Source: Sideroxydans sp. CL21
GTDB taxonomy: Bacteria; Pseudomonadota; Gammaproteobacteria; Burkholderiales; Gallionellaceae
Assembly: GCF_902459525.1 (NCBI RefSeq)
Contig: NZ_LR699166.1
Coordinates: 1,314,501-1,378,500 of the forward strand
Length of the DNA: 64,000 bases
Direction: 5' to 3'
Positions 28,611 to 37,758 of the stretch are shown piece after piece. The notes under the pieces are model-generated. The model was not told the DNA's origin. It saw only the letters and a list, made by a program, of their open reading frames with translations, and did not search any database. Positions within the stretch are counted from its first letter, which is position 1; the number at the start of each line of letters is the position of its first letter. The position numbers were made by a program, and so were the translations under genes.

Positions 28611-29926
28611 GGGCTGGTTCCCTTGTTTGGTTGACCGTTGTGCATCCCTTCAGGTTTGCCGTCTTTCGCGCGATTTTTCGGGTCGGCAGGCGCTGCATTA
28701 TTGGAGCCATATTGGGCGACGACTTGTATGGTGCTACCGGCTTTGAGCCTGTCGAGTCCGTCGGTAACAACGCGCTCACCGGCCTTGAGTCCGGTGCTGA
28801 CAGCGGTGTAATCCTGATTGACCGCGCCCGTGGTAACAGGACGCACCGACACTTTGTTGGCATCGTCGATCACATAGACATAATTGCCGGAGGATCCCGA
28901 TGCAATGGCTGCCGAAGGTACGACGATCGCACTGGCCACAGTATCGACGAGCAGGCGCACGTTAACGAACTGGTTGGGGAACAATGTCAGGCGTGAATTT
29001 GCAAATTGGGCCTTGATCATTACGGTACCGGTGGCGGTGTTGATCTGGTTGTCCACCGCAATCACCTTGCCGCTGTCGAGCAGGGTCGTACGGCGCTGGT
29101 CCCAGGCCTGCACCGGCAATTTGGCGCTACGCATGCGGTCGAGCACTGCGGGTAACTGATTTTGCGCAATCGCAAATGTTGCCGTGATCGGCTGTACCTG
29201 GGCGATCGTGACAATGGGGGGAGAAGCCGAAGCCGTGCCGGAAAGTGCACTGACTCCCCCGCCGATCGCCCCGTTCGTTCCGACCATGTTGCCCACATCG
29301 ACCTGACGCAGGCCGACAATACCCGATCTGGGTGACGTGATGCGCGTCCATTCAAGTTGCAATTGCGCGTTTTCAAGCGCTGCCTTGTCGGAAGCCACTG
29401 TGCCTTTCAGTTGCGCCACCGTGGAGCGCTGGTCCACTACCTGTTGAACTGCAATGGAATCCTGGATCAGCAGCGTTTCATAACGCTCCAGGTCGGATTG
29501 TGCACCGGAGAGCTGGGCTTCATCCCGCAACAACTGTGCTTGCGCCTGATCGACCTGGATGCGGAAGGGCCGCGGGTCTATGGTGGCCAGCACCTGCCCC
29601 TCCTTGACCGTCTGTCCTTCGCGAAAATCAACGCTTTGCAGCAACCCCGCCACACGCGGCATGACGTTGACGTAATTGAGCGGTATGACCGTGCCTTGAA
29701 TGTCTATCCATACCGGCATGGATTGCTGTTTTGCGGCCGTTGCCGTTACCGGGATGGGGGGGATATTCGCACCCGGCGCACTCTCGCCTTCCTTTGCGAA
29801 ACTGTAAACTGACGTACCCAGTATCAGCAGGACACTGGCAGCTGCGAGAGTCCAATAGCGATTGAAAATTCTGGTCAGGCCATGCAAAGATTGACGTAAT
29901 TCAGGGTGTCCGGATTTGAGAGGCAT
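28607..29926 (-). CDS. mdtA: RND periplasmic adaptor, MdtA/MuxA type
   Basis: Membrane fusion protein of 439 residues from ATG 29926. An N-terminal membrane anchor lies at about residues 25-43. The barrel-sandwich halves follow ([19 protein letters not shown] and [16 protein letters not shown]) around a helical hairpin. The beta-barrel and membrane-proximal parts end in [10 protein letters not shown]. The tail is charged and proline-rich (about 30 residues). The open frame runs further to 30100, but the added part overlaps the next gene and does not look like protein, so I use the internal ATG, which has only a weak ribosome site. First gene of the four-gene efflux operon. Confidence 0.9.
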   Translation of the reverse strand: MPLKSGHPELRQSLHGLTRIFNRYWTLAAASVLLILGTSVYSFAKEGESAPGANIPPIPVTATAAKQQSMPVWIDIQGTVIPLNYVNVMPRVAGLLQSVDFREGQTVKEGQVLATIDPRPFRIQVDQAQAQLLRDEAQLSGAQSDLERYETLLIQDSIAVQQVVDQRSTVAQLKGTVASDKAALENAQLQLEWTRITSPRSGIVGLRQVDVGNMVGTNGAIGGGVSALSGTASASPPIVTIAQVQPITATFAIAQNQLPAVLDRMRSAKLPVQAWDQRRTTLLDSGKVIAVDNQINTATGTVMIKAQFANSRLTLFPNQFVNVRLLVDTVASAIVVPSAAIASGSSGNYVYVIDDANKVSVRPVTTGAVNQDYTAVSTGLKAGERVVTDGLDRLKAGSTIQVVAQYGSNNAAPADPKNRAKDGKPEGMHNGQPNKGTSP

Positions 29927-29967
29927 AAGTGAATTCTGGGTATGAAAGTAAGCTTGATGCGATGTGC

Positions 29968-30480
29968 TTATTGTACCGAAGGCGGCGCTGGAGGTGGCGG
30001 ATTGTATGCCGGCGCAGGTTGCGCAGGCGGTGGAACGTAGCGTGCCCGCGACCGATAGCCGGATGAACTGGGGAGCTGATTGCCTTTGGCATACATACAT
30101 TGTTCGTAGGAAATATCGTAACGCCGCTGTGCTTCGCGCTCGCTGTAGCGGGCTTCATTCGAGCCTATCGATGCACCGCTCAGGAGACCAATGGCCGCGC
30201 CGGTTCCCGCCCCGTTGTGGCCGCCTCCGATGACGGCACCCGCAACGGCGCCGATTGCAGTGCCGGCAGCCATGCTTTTTACTTCGCTGTCAGTGCCGGC
30301 CTCGCTGGCCGATTTTCCGATGGATTGCTGCGCAAATTTCCTGCACTCGCGATCTTCTGCAACAAACAGGTCGAACGGTTTGCCAGGAGCGGGCATCACC
30401 GCAACACTGGGGCCGTTGGGAACACTTGTGCACCCGGCAAGCACTGACAAGAAAATCACTGCAAGAATTGGATATTTCAT
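29968..30480 (-). CDS. Glycine-zipper outer-membrane lipoprotein
   Basis: Lipoprotein of 170 residues: the signal peptide ends in a lipobox with Cys near residue 17 (VLAGC). A central glycine zipper (about residues 80-115, AGTAIGAVAGAVIGGGHNG) of the YMGG/2TM type follows, then REAQRRYDISYEQCMYAKG and a tail very rich in proline. Such proteins sit in the outer membrane; their role is usually unknown. The ATG at 30480 follows GAGGCAG. It lies 41 bases before mdtA on the same strand and could be part of that transcript. Confidence 0.75.
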   Translation of the reverse strand: MKYPILAVIFLSVLAGCTSVPNGPSVAVMPAPGKPFDLFVAEDRECRKFAQQSIGKSASEAGTDSEVKSMAAGTAIGAVAGAVIGGGHNGAGTGAAIGLLSGASIGSNEARYSEREAQRRYDISYEQCMYAKGNQLPSSSGYRSRARYVPPPAQPAPAYNPPPPAPPSVQ

Positions 30481-30567
30481 TCGAATCTGCCTCAATGTTG
30501 CTTGTGCGGGGAAACAACACAAAATCTTATTCCTTCGTTTCGATCAATGCTGTCGTGCATGACGCGC

Positions 30568-31050
30568 TTAATGCGGTGCCGCCTGCGGTGGCGGAAGAGA
30601 CTGGGTGGGTACCGGCGGTTGTGCAGGAACCATGCGCCAAGCTTCGGGGCAACTGGGTGCATACGGGTAATAAGTCTTCAGCGAATCGCAGTAATACCAA
30701 TACTGCAAAGCCGGTTGCGCCTGGACGGCTGTCTGGGGCGCCGGCGTGGGCAGTTGCTGGGTTACGACTACGACAGGAGGCGTATAGGGATCGGGATAAG
30801 GGTATACCGGTGCCGGGTAGAAATACCACATACCGGCTGCAACCCACCACCATCCGAACCTGCCGTCATGACGGTCATGCACCCAGTTTCCGCCGCGCCA
30901 GATTTCCACAGTATGTCTGTCCCCGTGCCAACCTTCACCGCCGCGGTGATATTCTCCGCCTTCAAAGTGCCTATCACCGTGTTCGGCATAAGCAGGTAAG
31001 GACATGGCGATCAAGCTGCCCGCAATGACTCCTGAAATGTATTTGTTCAT
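30568..31050 (-). CDS. Unknown exported Trp/Tyr/Pro-rich protein
   Basis: Protein of 160 residues with a signal peptide (ISGVIAGSLIAMSLPAYA). The mature part starts with a His/Gly/Arg-rich section and has a WWW triplet followed by a Tyr-Pro-rich stretch. The C-terminal part has a cysteine pair (YCDSLKTYYPYAPSC) and a proline-rich end. I know similar layouts from betaproteobacterial proteins of unknown role that sit beside glycine-zipper lipoproteins. ATG 31050 is favoured over GTG 31059 by the spacing of GAAGG. Same strand as the next gene, with 87 bases between. Confidence 0.65.
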   Translation of the reverse strand: MNKYISGVIAGSLIAMSLPAYAEHGDRHFEGGEYHRGGEGWHGDRHTVEIWRGGNWVHDRHDGRFGWWWVAAGMWYFYPAPVYPYPDPYTPPVVVVTQQLPTPAPQTAVQAQPALQYWYYCDSLKTYYPYAPSCPEAWRMVPAQPPVPTQSLPPPQAAPH

Positions 31051-31882
31051 GATTTTCACCTTCGTTCAGATTGCTATATTGATTCCCTGAAATTTCATAA
31101 GCGCGCCATCGGTTTTTGTCACAATTTCCGATGCGGGAATTCAATCCTCACAGTACTGAGTGGGCAGCTCGCCCGTAAGAATGGAGATGTCAGCGTCATT
31201 GTTGTCGTCACCAGCTGTTTGCTCCGGTAAGCAAATGGTTGCGGCCAGTAAAATAATCCCGGTCCGGCCGAATGTCCTGTGGCGAAGCCCGGAGAAATGC
31301 AATGTCGCACTTTTACCTGCGCAGGCATGCAATTCCGTTCGTTTGCTCCGGGACCGTAGATGATTCATGACCTTGACATGCGCATCTCGCAAGCGCGGGC
31401 CTATTCCTTGTTGGTTCGTACAACGATCTGCAAGCCTCGTGATGCACATATCCAGCTGGCCCGGACAGTCCGCAGTCTGTGCCTGGCAAAGATGAATCTG
31501 GCCATGTTGATTTTGAAGTCCTTGAACAATCTGCCCTTTATTGCGGAATTTCTTTCCACTACAAACGATTTGCATGGCATGTCGGGTTACTCCTGTTTAG
31601 GTTTGTTGCATCAAGCCTTCATTTATCGGAAAGCAGCTTTCATATCGTTTTTCGGCAGCGCGAGCGTATGAGTTAGCATGATGCGAAATTTAATCCGATC
31701 GAGTATCTGCAGTGTGTCTGCTCTGTATACGGCGGCATTTTTTTGTAACCCGATTGATACAAAAGACGGCTGCAGTGACAATCCCGCAGGCCGACTGGTG
31801 TCATTTCATGCAAGGCCGCGATTGAAGCGAAATTAAGATGTGGGGCGATATATAATCAGCCCATGATTTTGGTGGATAAACT
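31051..31882. other. Intergenic region of about 830 bases between divergent genes
   Basis: Divergent promoters for the minus-strand envelope genes and for prc must lie here. A TATAAT hexamer at 31851-31856, 27 bases before the prc start, is a good -10 candidate, though no matching -35 at 17 bases is seen. One doubtful minus-strand frame is listed separately. A 51-codon plus-strand frame from 31681 has no ribosome site. Confidence 0.4.
31141..31575 (-). CDS. Doubtful hypothetical open frame
   Basis: Open frame of 144 codons in a region with no other gene. The product is basic and cysteine-bearing in its first half. It has a short hydrophobic run (GIILLAATICL, about residues 105-115) and an acidic tail with DDNNDAD. 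No family is recognised, no clear ribosome site is seen, and overlapping open frames exist on the other strand. It could be a decayed gene or chance. Confidence 0.2.
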   Translation of the reverse strand: MQIVCSGKKFRNKGQIVQGLQNQHGQIHLCQAQTADCPGQLDMCITRLADRCTNQQGIGPRLRDAHVKVMNHLRSRSKRTELHACAGKSATLHFSGLRHRTFGRTGIILLAATICLPEQTAGDDNNDADISILTGELPTQYCED

Positions 31883-34051
31883 ATGAAAAATAAATTGATG
31901 TGGGTATTTCTTGCATTTGCAATAGCGACGCAGGCGGCAGCGCTTGATGCATCGCGGACAGCTTCGCCGCTTGAGCCCCTGCAAGTGGAATCTCAGGCCG
32001 CGCATTTGTCCGCTGAAATCCTGACTCGTTACCATTACAGGCGTATACCGCTTGACGATGCATCGTCTTCGAAAATATTTGACTACTATCTGAAGGCGCT
32101 GGACGGTGAAAAAATTTACTTCCTGCAGGCTGACGTCGACAGTTTCGCAAATGCCCGAACCAAACTTGGTGACGCCATTCTCGACGAAGACCTGAGTATT
32201 CCTTTCGGCATTTTCAATGTTTACCAGCAACGGATTACTGCACGCATTGCGTATGCCCGTTCCTTGCTCAAGAAGGGATTTGATTTCGAGCGCAAGGAAA
32301 GTTACCAGTACATGAGAGAAAAGGCGCCTTGGCCAAAGACTGAAGACGAAATGAATGATTTGTGGCGCAAGCGCGTCAAAAACGACTGGCTGCGGCTCAA
32401 GCTTGCCGGCAAGGATCCCAAAAGCATCGCGGACACTTTGGACAAGCGGTACGAAAACATTCTGAGCAGTATAGCCAAGGTCAAAAGCGAAGATGTGTTC
32501 CAGATATTCATGAACGCCTATGCCACGTCGATAGACCCGCACACAAACTATTTCGGGCCACGTGCGTCGGAAGACTTTGATATCTCGATGAGCTTGTCGC
32601 TAGTCGGTATAGGTGCGGAGCTGCAAACCAAGGATGAATACACGACCATCCGCGATCTATTGGCGGGGAGTCCGGCAGCCCTGTCGGGAAAACTGAAAAT
32701 CGGCGATCGCATCGTGGGTGTCGGGCAGGGAGATAACAATCCCATTGTAGATGTGATGGGCTGGCGTATTGACGACGCTGTGGCATTGATACGCGGTGCG
32801 GAAGATTCAGTGGTGGTGCTTGATGTGCTCCCCGCGGGCGCAGGCCCCGACGGCAAACATAATCTAATTCGACTGGTCCGGAAGAAAATCAGCCTCGATA
32901 AGCAGGCAGCCAAAAAATCCATAATGGAGGTTAAGGACGGTAATGCAACTCGTCGTATCGGAATCATTACCTTGCCGGGGTTCTATCAGGATATTGCCGC
33001 CCGCCAGAGAGGCGACAAAGATTTCAAAAGTGCAAGCAGGGATGTATTGCGCCTGTTGGCAGAACTCAAAAAAGACAAGGTTGACAGCGTGCTGGTGGAC
33101 CTGCGTAACAATGGCGGAGGTTCACTGGATGAAGCTATCGAGTTGACGGGATTATTCATAGACCAGGGGCCTGTATTGCAGCAACGCGACGCCAAAGGCG
33201 AGGTGACGGTAGACAATGACAATCACCCGGGCGTTGCATGGGATGGACCGCTTGGCGTTTTGATCAATCGCGGGTCGGCGTCGGCTTCCGAAATTTTTGC
33301 CGCCGCGATACAGGATTACGGTCGCGGTCTCGTGATCGGCGAAACCAGTTTCGGCAAAGGGACTGTGCAGACTGTTCTGGATCTGGACAAGCTCGAAAAA
33401 AGCGACAAACCGAAATTCGGCGAACTCAAGATGACGATCGCCCAATTCTTCCGCATCAATGGCGGCACCACCCAGATGCGCGGGGTGATACCTGATATCA
33501 GCCTCCCAATGATCTCCGATGCCGAGGATTTCGGCGAATCCAGCTATGACAATGCCCTGCCATGGTCGCAGATCAAACCGGCTGCTTATAAGTCTGCCGG
33601 AAGTTTGACGGGCATCATGCCGCAACTGACGGCGATCCACGATGCACGGGTAAGCAAGGACAAGGATTTCAAGGCGTTAAGGGAAGATATCGCCGAGTTC
33701 AACACCCAGCGCAAGAAAAACCTCATTTCCCTGAATGAAACCGACAGGCGCAAAGAGCGTGCAGTGCAAGAGGCACGGATACTTGCAAGAGAGAAAAACG
33801 ATGCGGCAGAAAAAGGCGGCAAGTCGGCTGACAAGGAAGCGCTTGTCGCCGACAGTGCTGCATTTGAAGACGACGGCTTGCAGTCGAACGAACGCAACCT
33901 GGCTGCCGACCTGGCAATCGAGAAGGCCAGAAAGAACGCAAAGGATGTATTGCTTAACGAAGCGGTGCATATACTCAGCGATGAAGTCGGCCTGCTGAAA
34001 GCCGATGCCAAGCTCGCTTCAACCGTGCTTCCCAGGCAGGAAATGCACTGA
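31883..34051 (+). CDS. prc: Carboxy-terminal processing protease Prc (tail-specific protease)
   Basis: Periplasmic S41A protease that cleaves proteins near nonpolar C-termini. In E. coli it acts on penicillin-binding protein 3 and peptidoglycan hydrolases. The 722-residue protein has a signal peptide (ending TQAAALD), a helical N-terminal domain, and a PDZ domain at about residues 235-320 (DLLAGSPAALSGKLKIGDRIV). The catalytic core has the Ser in NRGSASASEIFAAA near residue 470 and the Lys in SFGKGTVQ about 25 residues on. A C-terminal DUF3340-like charged helical region follows. All active-site residues are present. Neighbours read towards it from downstream. Confidence 0.95.
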   Translation: MKNKLMWVFLAFAIATQAAALDASRTASPLEPLQVESQAAHLSAEILTRYHYRRIPLDDASSSKIFDYYLKALDGEKIYFLQADVDSFANARTKLGDAILDEDLSIPFGIFNVYQQRITARIAYARSLLKKGFDFERKESYQYMREKAPWPKTEDEMNDLWRKRVKNDWLRLKLAGKDPKSIADTLDKRYENILSSIAKVKSEDVFQIFMNAYATSIDPHTNYFGPRASEDFDISMSLSLVGIGAELQTKDEYTTIRDLLAGSPAALSGKLKIGDRIVGVGQGDNNPIVDVMGWRIDDAVALIRGAEDSVVVLDVLPAGAGPDGKHNLIRLVRKKISLDKQAAKKSIMEVKDGNATRRIGIITLPGFYQDIAARQRGDKDFKSASRDVLRLLAELKKDKVDSVLVDLRNNGGGSLDEAIELTGLFIDQGPVLQQRDAKGEVTVDNDNHPGVAWDGPLGVLINRGSASASEIFAAAIQDYGRGLVIGETSFGKGTVQTVLDLDKLEKSDKPKFGELKMTIAQFFRINGGTTQMRGVIPDISLPMISDAEDFGESSYDNALPWSQIKPAAYKSAGSLTGIMPQLTAIHDARVSKDKDFKALREDIAEFNTQRKKNLISLNETDRRKERAVQEARILAREKNDAAEKGGKSADKEALVADSAAFEDDGLQSNERNLAADLAIEKARKNAKDVLLNEAVHILSDEVGLLKADAKLASTVLPRQEMH

Positions 34052-34080
34052 CGCGGGTTTGCCACACCCGTTGTTATTCC

Positions 34081-34116
34081 AAGGCCGCGCCGCATACCGG
34101 ATTGCGGCCTTTCTGT
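34081..34116 (+). terminator. Probable terminator after prc
   Basis: An 8-bp perfect stem (AAGGCCGC 34081-34088, GCGGCCTT 34104-34111) is followed by a weak T-rich tract (TCTGTT). It lies between the convergent ends of prc and the hydrolase gene and may serve one or both. Confidence 0.5.
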
Positions 34117-34152
34117 TGCCCTGAACGACTATATCCAGTGAAGTGGTTGCAC

Positions 34153-34929
34153 TCACTTTCCCGCCGTTTGATGCTCTGATTCAAGCCATTCCTTTGCTTG
34201 TTGCGCCACCCAGAATCCGTCATCCAAAGGCAAGTCGTGCCCCGCAACCGGATGCAATCTGATCGGGCAGTCCCATAGCCTGGCGAGAGTTTGCGAGCAT
34301 TTCACACTGACCAGCCTGTCTTGTTGCGCGGCGAGCAACAATAATGGCACAGGTGGTTTTGTTTGAGCGGCACGATATGAGATGGCGGCCTGCAACTGCC
34401 GCAGGATATTGGCGCGTGTGACGGGACATTCGCATGCATAGGATGTCCACTGTTCCAGGAGTTTTGCCCGTTGCAGTTCGCTGCGCTCCAGTGTGCTGGT
34501 TAGATGCAGTATCAGCTCTTCGCGCTGGAATTCGGAACCCGAAATCAGAAAGCGCAACAGGGCCGGATAATTTGCGGGGCGCAGGCGTTGGTAAAAGGGA
34601 TTGTGCGGAGCCAGACTGGTATTGATCAGCACCAGTCTGTCGATTTCATCCGGATGCCGTGCACTCCATTCCACTGCGGCCATCGCACCCAGGGACAAGG
34701 CAAGCACATGGTAAGGTGGCGCATAGCCCAGTTTCGCAAGCTGCATGCGACAATGGTCCGCCATCTCCCCCACGCTGCCGGGGCTGGCCTGCGCATGCAG
34801 TCTGCCGTTGCCGGGAAAATCCAGGGTCACCACATTTTGTGCGCCGGTGACATTCTGGAACAGCATGGGAAACTCGCCCCAGTGGCGTGTCTCACGCATC
34901 AGGCCGCGCAACAGTACCCATGTACTCAT
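34153..34929 (-). CDS. Alpha/beta hydrolase
   Basis: Predicted serine hydrolase of 258 residues. The fold is shown by LDFPGNGRLH after the third strand, the nucleophile elbow LALSLGAMAAVEW (Ser near residue 89), LVLINTSLAPHNPF, an acid in AAQQDRLVS and the catalytic His in AGHDLPLDDG. It resembles BioH/esterase-type enzymes; the substrate is unknown. ATG 34929 overlaps the stop of the carboxypeptidase gene (ATGA), so the two are coupled and may act in one route. The longer open frame upstream lies inside that gene and is rejected. Confidence 0.85.
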   Translation of the reverse strand: MSTWVLLRGLMRETRHWGEFPMLFQNVTGAQNVVTLDFPGNGRLHAQASPGSVGEMADHCRMQLAKLGYAPPYHVLALSLGAMAAVEWSARHPDEIDRLVLINTSLAPHNPFYQRLRPANYPALLRFLISGSEFQREELILHLTSTLERSELQRAKLLEQWTSYACECPVTRANILRQLQAAISYRAAQTKPPVPLLLLAAQQDRLVSVKCSQTLARLWDCPIRLHPVAGHDLPLDDGFWVAQQAKEWLESEHQTAGK

Positions 34930-35936
34930 GGCCTGTACCAGCGCGCTACGGCGCGTTCCTGCAAGCGGAGGCGGGTGGGACCCTTCGCCAGCCATTTGTC
35001 GTGGCCGCTTGCGGCACGCATCAGAAAATCCAGCCAGACAGTATGTCTGCGCAACACCCGATGCAAGCGATGCTCTACGGAGGGATTGAACATGCCGTGC
35101 CGGGAGAATAACTGGAGCGGATTTTTCTTCACCCACAGCCAGGAGCCCATCTCCAGTGTCAACGGCAAAAAGGTCTTGCTCTTGTCCCGCAGCGCTTGCA
35201 GATACAGGTAATCCCAGACGTCACCATGGGTGCGGTACTGGATGCTTTGCGGCTCGAACAGGTATCTGTTGTTCGGGTAGGTTGTTTCAAACAGTTCTTC
35301 CAGCCTCAGGATATCGGCCAAATGATCGATGGGATGCACGCTATGTGCAAGGGGAAACCATATCCGGTCGCGTGTGCCGAATCCGGAATGACAGTCCACT
35401 GCAATGCTGAATGGACGCGTCAGCAATTCATCGGTCACGGTCCGGCATAACGCCAGGTTTTCGACCTCCATTTCGGCGCCGGCTGTACCGCGATACCAGG
35501 GCAAGTGAGGGCTGATCCGGTGTCCTCCCAGCAGGAATGGAACATCACCTGCCGCCTCTATCGGCGCATTGCGCATCAGGTCCACTCCGCGCGGATTGCT
35601 GCGGGTGGATTGCCACATGCCGCCGGGATTGACCAAGGGCATGAATACCAGCCGGACATCCTGTAACAAATGATGCAGGCTGTTGTCCCATTCCAGGCGG
35701 GTGAGCAAGCTTCGTAAAAAATACAGCAATACTTGTGTGCCGATACGCTCCAAACCGTGGACGCCGCCAAAAAATCCGATGCTGGGCAATTTTGGGTCGG
35801 GATTCCCCAGGGTGAGCTGGTAAACCGGAAAGCGCTTGTCTCCCGCGCTGACCTCGCAAGCAATTTGCGCTTCCAGATGGCCTCGGCCAAGTTCCAGAAT
35901 GCGTTCAAGCTCGTTCAGTTCGGGCAGGGCGGACAT
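34926..35936 (-). CDS. M14-family zinc carboxypeptidase
   Basis: Metallopeptidase of 336 residues. Zinc ligands are seen in GGVHGLERIG (HxxE near residues 59-62) and DCHSGFG (third ligand His near residue 179). The catalytic Glu is in LTLEMGSW near residue 262, and an Arg-rich substrate region (NPRGVDLMRN) is present. No signal peptide is present from ATG 35936, so it is probably cytoplasmic and could act on cell-wall peptides or modified amino acids. The open frame extends to 36143, but that part is not protein-like. Coupled to the hydrolase downstream. Confidence 0.85.
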   Translation of the reverse strand: MSALPELNELERILELGRGHLEAQIACEVSAGDKRFPVYQLTLGNPDPKLPSIGFFGGVHGLERIGTQVLLYFLRSLLTRLEWDNSLHHLLQDVRLVFMPLVNPGGMWQSTRSNPRGVDLMRNAPIEAAGDVPFLLGGHRISPHLPWYRGTAGAEMEVENLALCRTVTDELLTRPFSIAVDCHSGFGTRDRIWFPLAHSVHPIDHLADILRLEELFETTYPNNRYLFEPQSIQYRTHGDVWDYLYLQALRDKSKTFLPLTLEMGSWLWVKKNPLQLFSRHGMFNPSVEHRLHRVLRRHTVWLDFLMRAASGHDKWLAKGPTRLRLQERAVARWYRP

Positions 35937-36262
35937 GGTATTCGAATCTTTACTAGGTGTTGTAGACGCTGGCGCTAGTGTACCGGAATGTGCCCAACGA
36001 GTTGTTTTGAATATCAGGGCATAGATCGTTCTCCGCCGGCAGCAGTTGTTCCCCTGGTATGACTGCAGATTGCTGAGCACACGGTACACGTCGTCGTGCC
36101 ATTCATTCGTGTGGATACCGAACTGATATAAGTTCGGTCGCATGGTAGAAAATGGTCAGTGTTCCATCTGTGTGCGGTCGAACGTAGAATGGAAAATTGC
36201 GCAATCAGTTCGCCAGCCAGCTTTCATGGGAACCCATGGACAAACAATCAGGACAGCCTCTT
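35937..36262. other. Intergenic region
   Basis: About 325 bases between two minus-strand genes. Nothing beyond the presumed promoter of the carboxypeptidase gene is seen. The open frame running through it upstream of ATG 35936 is judged non-coding. Confidence 0.4.
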
Positions 36263-37216
36263 TCAGGGAAGTGTTCTGGCCACACGGAAACCGACAAAGC
36301 TGAAGCGCTCATCAGGTTTGTTGACGCACCTTCTGGCGGCACGCACAAGATTCGGACTGCTGTTCCAAGAGCCGCCGCGAAGCACCCGCCTGGAGGCATC
36401 GCCTTGCCATGCGGTGCCGTCCAGCGGAGCGTTTTTATAGCTGTCGTGATAGCTGTCCTCGGTCCATTCCGTCACATTTCCCAACATGTCATACAGTCCG
36501 AATGCATTTGGCTTGAAGCTGCCTACTGGTGCGGAATAGGCATAGCCATCCGTGCAATTATGCAACAACCAGAAAGAAGCGCCGGGTACCGACGCTTTTG
36601 CTGTCATGTCGGCGACATTTGCATATCCGCACGCTTCATCCGGATTGTCGCCCCAGTAACGTGAGGTGACGGAACTTCCACGGGCGGCATATTCCCACTC
36701 GGCTTCTGTTGATAGCCGGTATTGTTTTCCCGTCTTGAGTGACAGCCATGCCGTATAGGCTTTGGCATCGTTCCAGCTGACACATGAGGCGGGGTGATTC
36801 GTGGTTTGCAAAAAGCCAATATCGCGCCAGTTCCGCCCGCTGTCTTCCTCAAATCTGCTGCCTTTCAGCGCCACGCATTTGTCGCCGGTGATGTATTTTG
36901 ATTTTATTACGAATGTTGAAAACTGCCCCCGTGTGATCTCCGTTTTACCCATGGCAAAGGCGGTCAATTTGACATGATGCACGGGGCCTTCGTCGTCATT
37001 CCTTGAATTTTCGGAATTGGGCGAGCCCATGTCGAAACTTCCCTCAGGGATGGCCACCATATCGGGGCAGTCCGGACAGTCGTGAAAGATCGAGCCTGCT
37101 TTGGGTATGCGTGAGAATTTAGTTGCTGCGGCAAGATGCGTATCGGCAGACCAGGCAAAATCGGGCATCAGCACCAAACAGCAGGCAACGATGGTGAATC
37201 CGGTTAGTGTACGCAT
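36263..37216 (-). CDS. Formylglycine-generating-enzyme-like (SUMF1 fold) exported protein
   Basis: Protein of 317 residues with a signal peptide (ending FAWSAD) and a full SUMF1/FGE-sulfatase domain from about residue 48. Motifs are CPDCPDMVAIPEGSFDMGS at the start, EITRGQF, CVSWNDAKAYTAWL, RLSTEAEWEYAARG, GNVTEWTEDS and RGGSWNSSPNLVRAARR. The cysteine pair that true formylglycine enzymes use after GGS is missing (NSSPN stands there), so it is probably not a sulfatase activator. It may have a binding or structural role like other members of this fold. It stands alone, with 540 bases of non-coding DNA upstream. Confidence 0.88.
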   Translation of the reverse strand: MRTLTGFTIVACCLVLMPDFAWSADTHLAAATKFSRIPKAGSIFHDCPDCPDMVAIPEGSFDMGSPNSENSRNDDEGPVHHVKLTAFAMGKTEITRGQFSTFVIKSKYITGDKCVALKGSRFEEDSGRNWRDIGFLQTTNHPASCVSWNDAKAYTAWLSLKTGKQYRLSTEAEWEYAARGSSVTSRYWGDNPDEACGYANVADMTAKASVPGASFWLLHNCTDGYAYSAPVGSFKPNAFGLYDMLGNVTEWTEDSYHDSYKNAPLDGTAWQGDASRRVLRGGSWNSSPNLVRAARRCVNKPDERFSFVGFRVARTLP

Positions 37217-37758
37217 TTTGGATGCCTTGCTGGCAGGTGATTAAATTTGGACTAAATCTTGAGCAACTTTAACTTTGAATCGGGTGGATGTGATCCTATG
37301 AAATAGTCATCGATATTTCTGTGCGGTGACGTACATATGAGCAAAGCGAGATAACTTTCTTCACTAACATTCTTCGTCTGCTTATGCTCTGATTGCGTGG
37401 CAATTCGATATTGAAGATGATGGGCATCATCGAATCATTCGGGGATGAATGGCAGGCGCCATGTGCTCGGAAAATCACATGCAGGACCGGATGCAAGCTC
37501 GACCACAGTCATTAGCGAAACGAGTAAATGATCACAGGGGCATCAATCAGATGTCGGATAGCAAAGGTTATATAACCATATGTAGAGGCTCAGACTTGAT
37601 CTGAACAGTGTTTCAACTTCATTTCCAGGTTGGGCAGGAAACATGCAGCTGACGGCCTCGCGGTGGTGAAGCGGGATGGGTAGACACCATTGCCGGGTTG
37701 GAGGACTACCTCCAACCTGGACGGTCATGCACGGACGCTTTTGTAACTCACGTTAAAG
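37217..37758. other. Intergenic region with palindromes
   Basis: About 540 bases with no gene. It has a perfect 12-base palindrome GGTTATATAACC at 37566-37577, which could be an operator, and a 12-bp hairpin at 37693-37720. Small open frames here (37296-37496 and 37543-37728, minus) have no support. Confidence 0.45.
37693..37720 (-). terminator. Hairpin downstream of the cytochrome operon
   Basis: CCGGGTTGGAGG and CCTCCAACCTGG form a 12-bp stem with one G-U pair and a 4-base loop, about 40 bases after the last gene of the minus-strand operon. No T-run follows on either strand, so it may protect the transcript end rather than end transcription by itself. Confidence 0.45.

Noticed and set aside
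29927-30100. N-terminal extension of mdtA
   Set aside because: It would overlap the lipoprotein gene by more than 130 bases and is not protein-like; ATG 29926 fits the family.
31681-31836. 51-codon frame before prc with a signal-like start
   Set aside because: No ribosome site and it overlaps the expected prc promoter.
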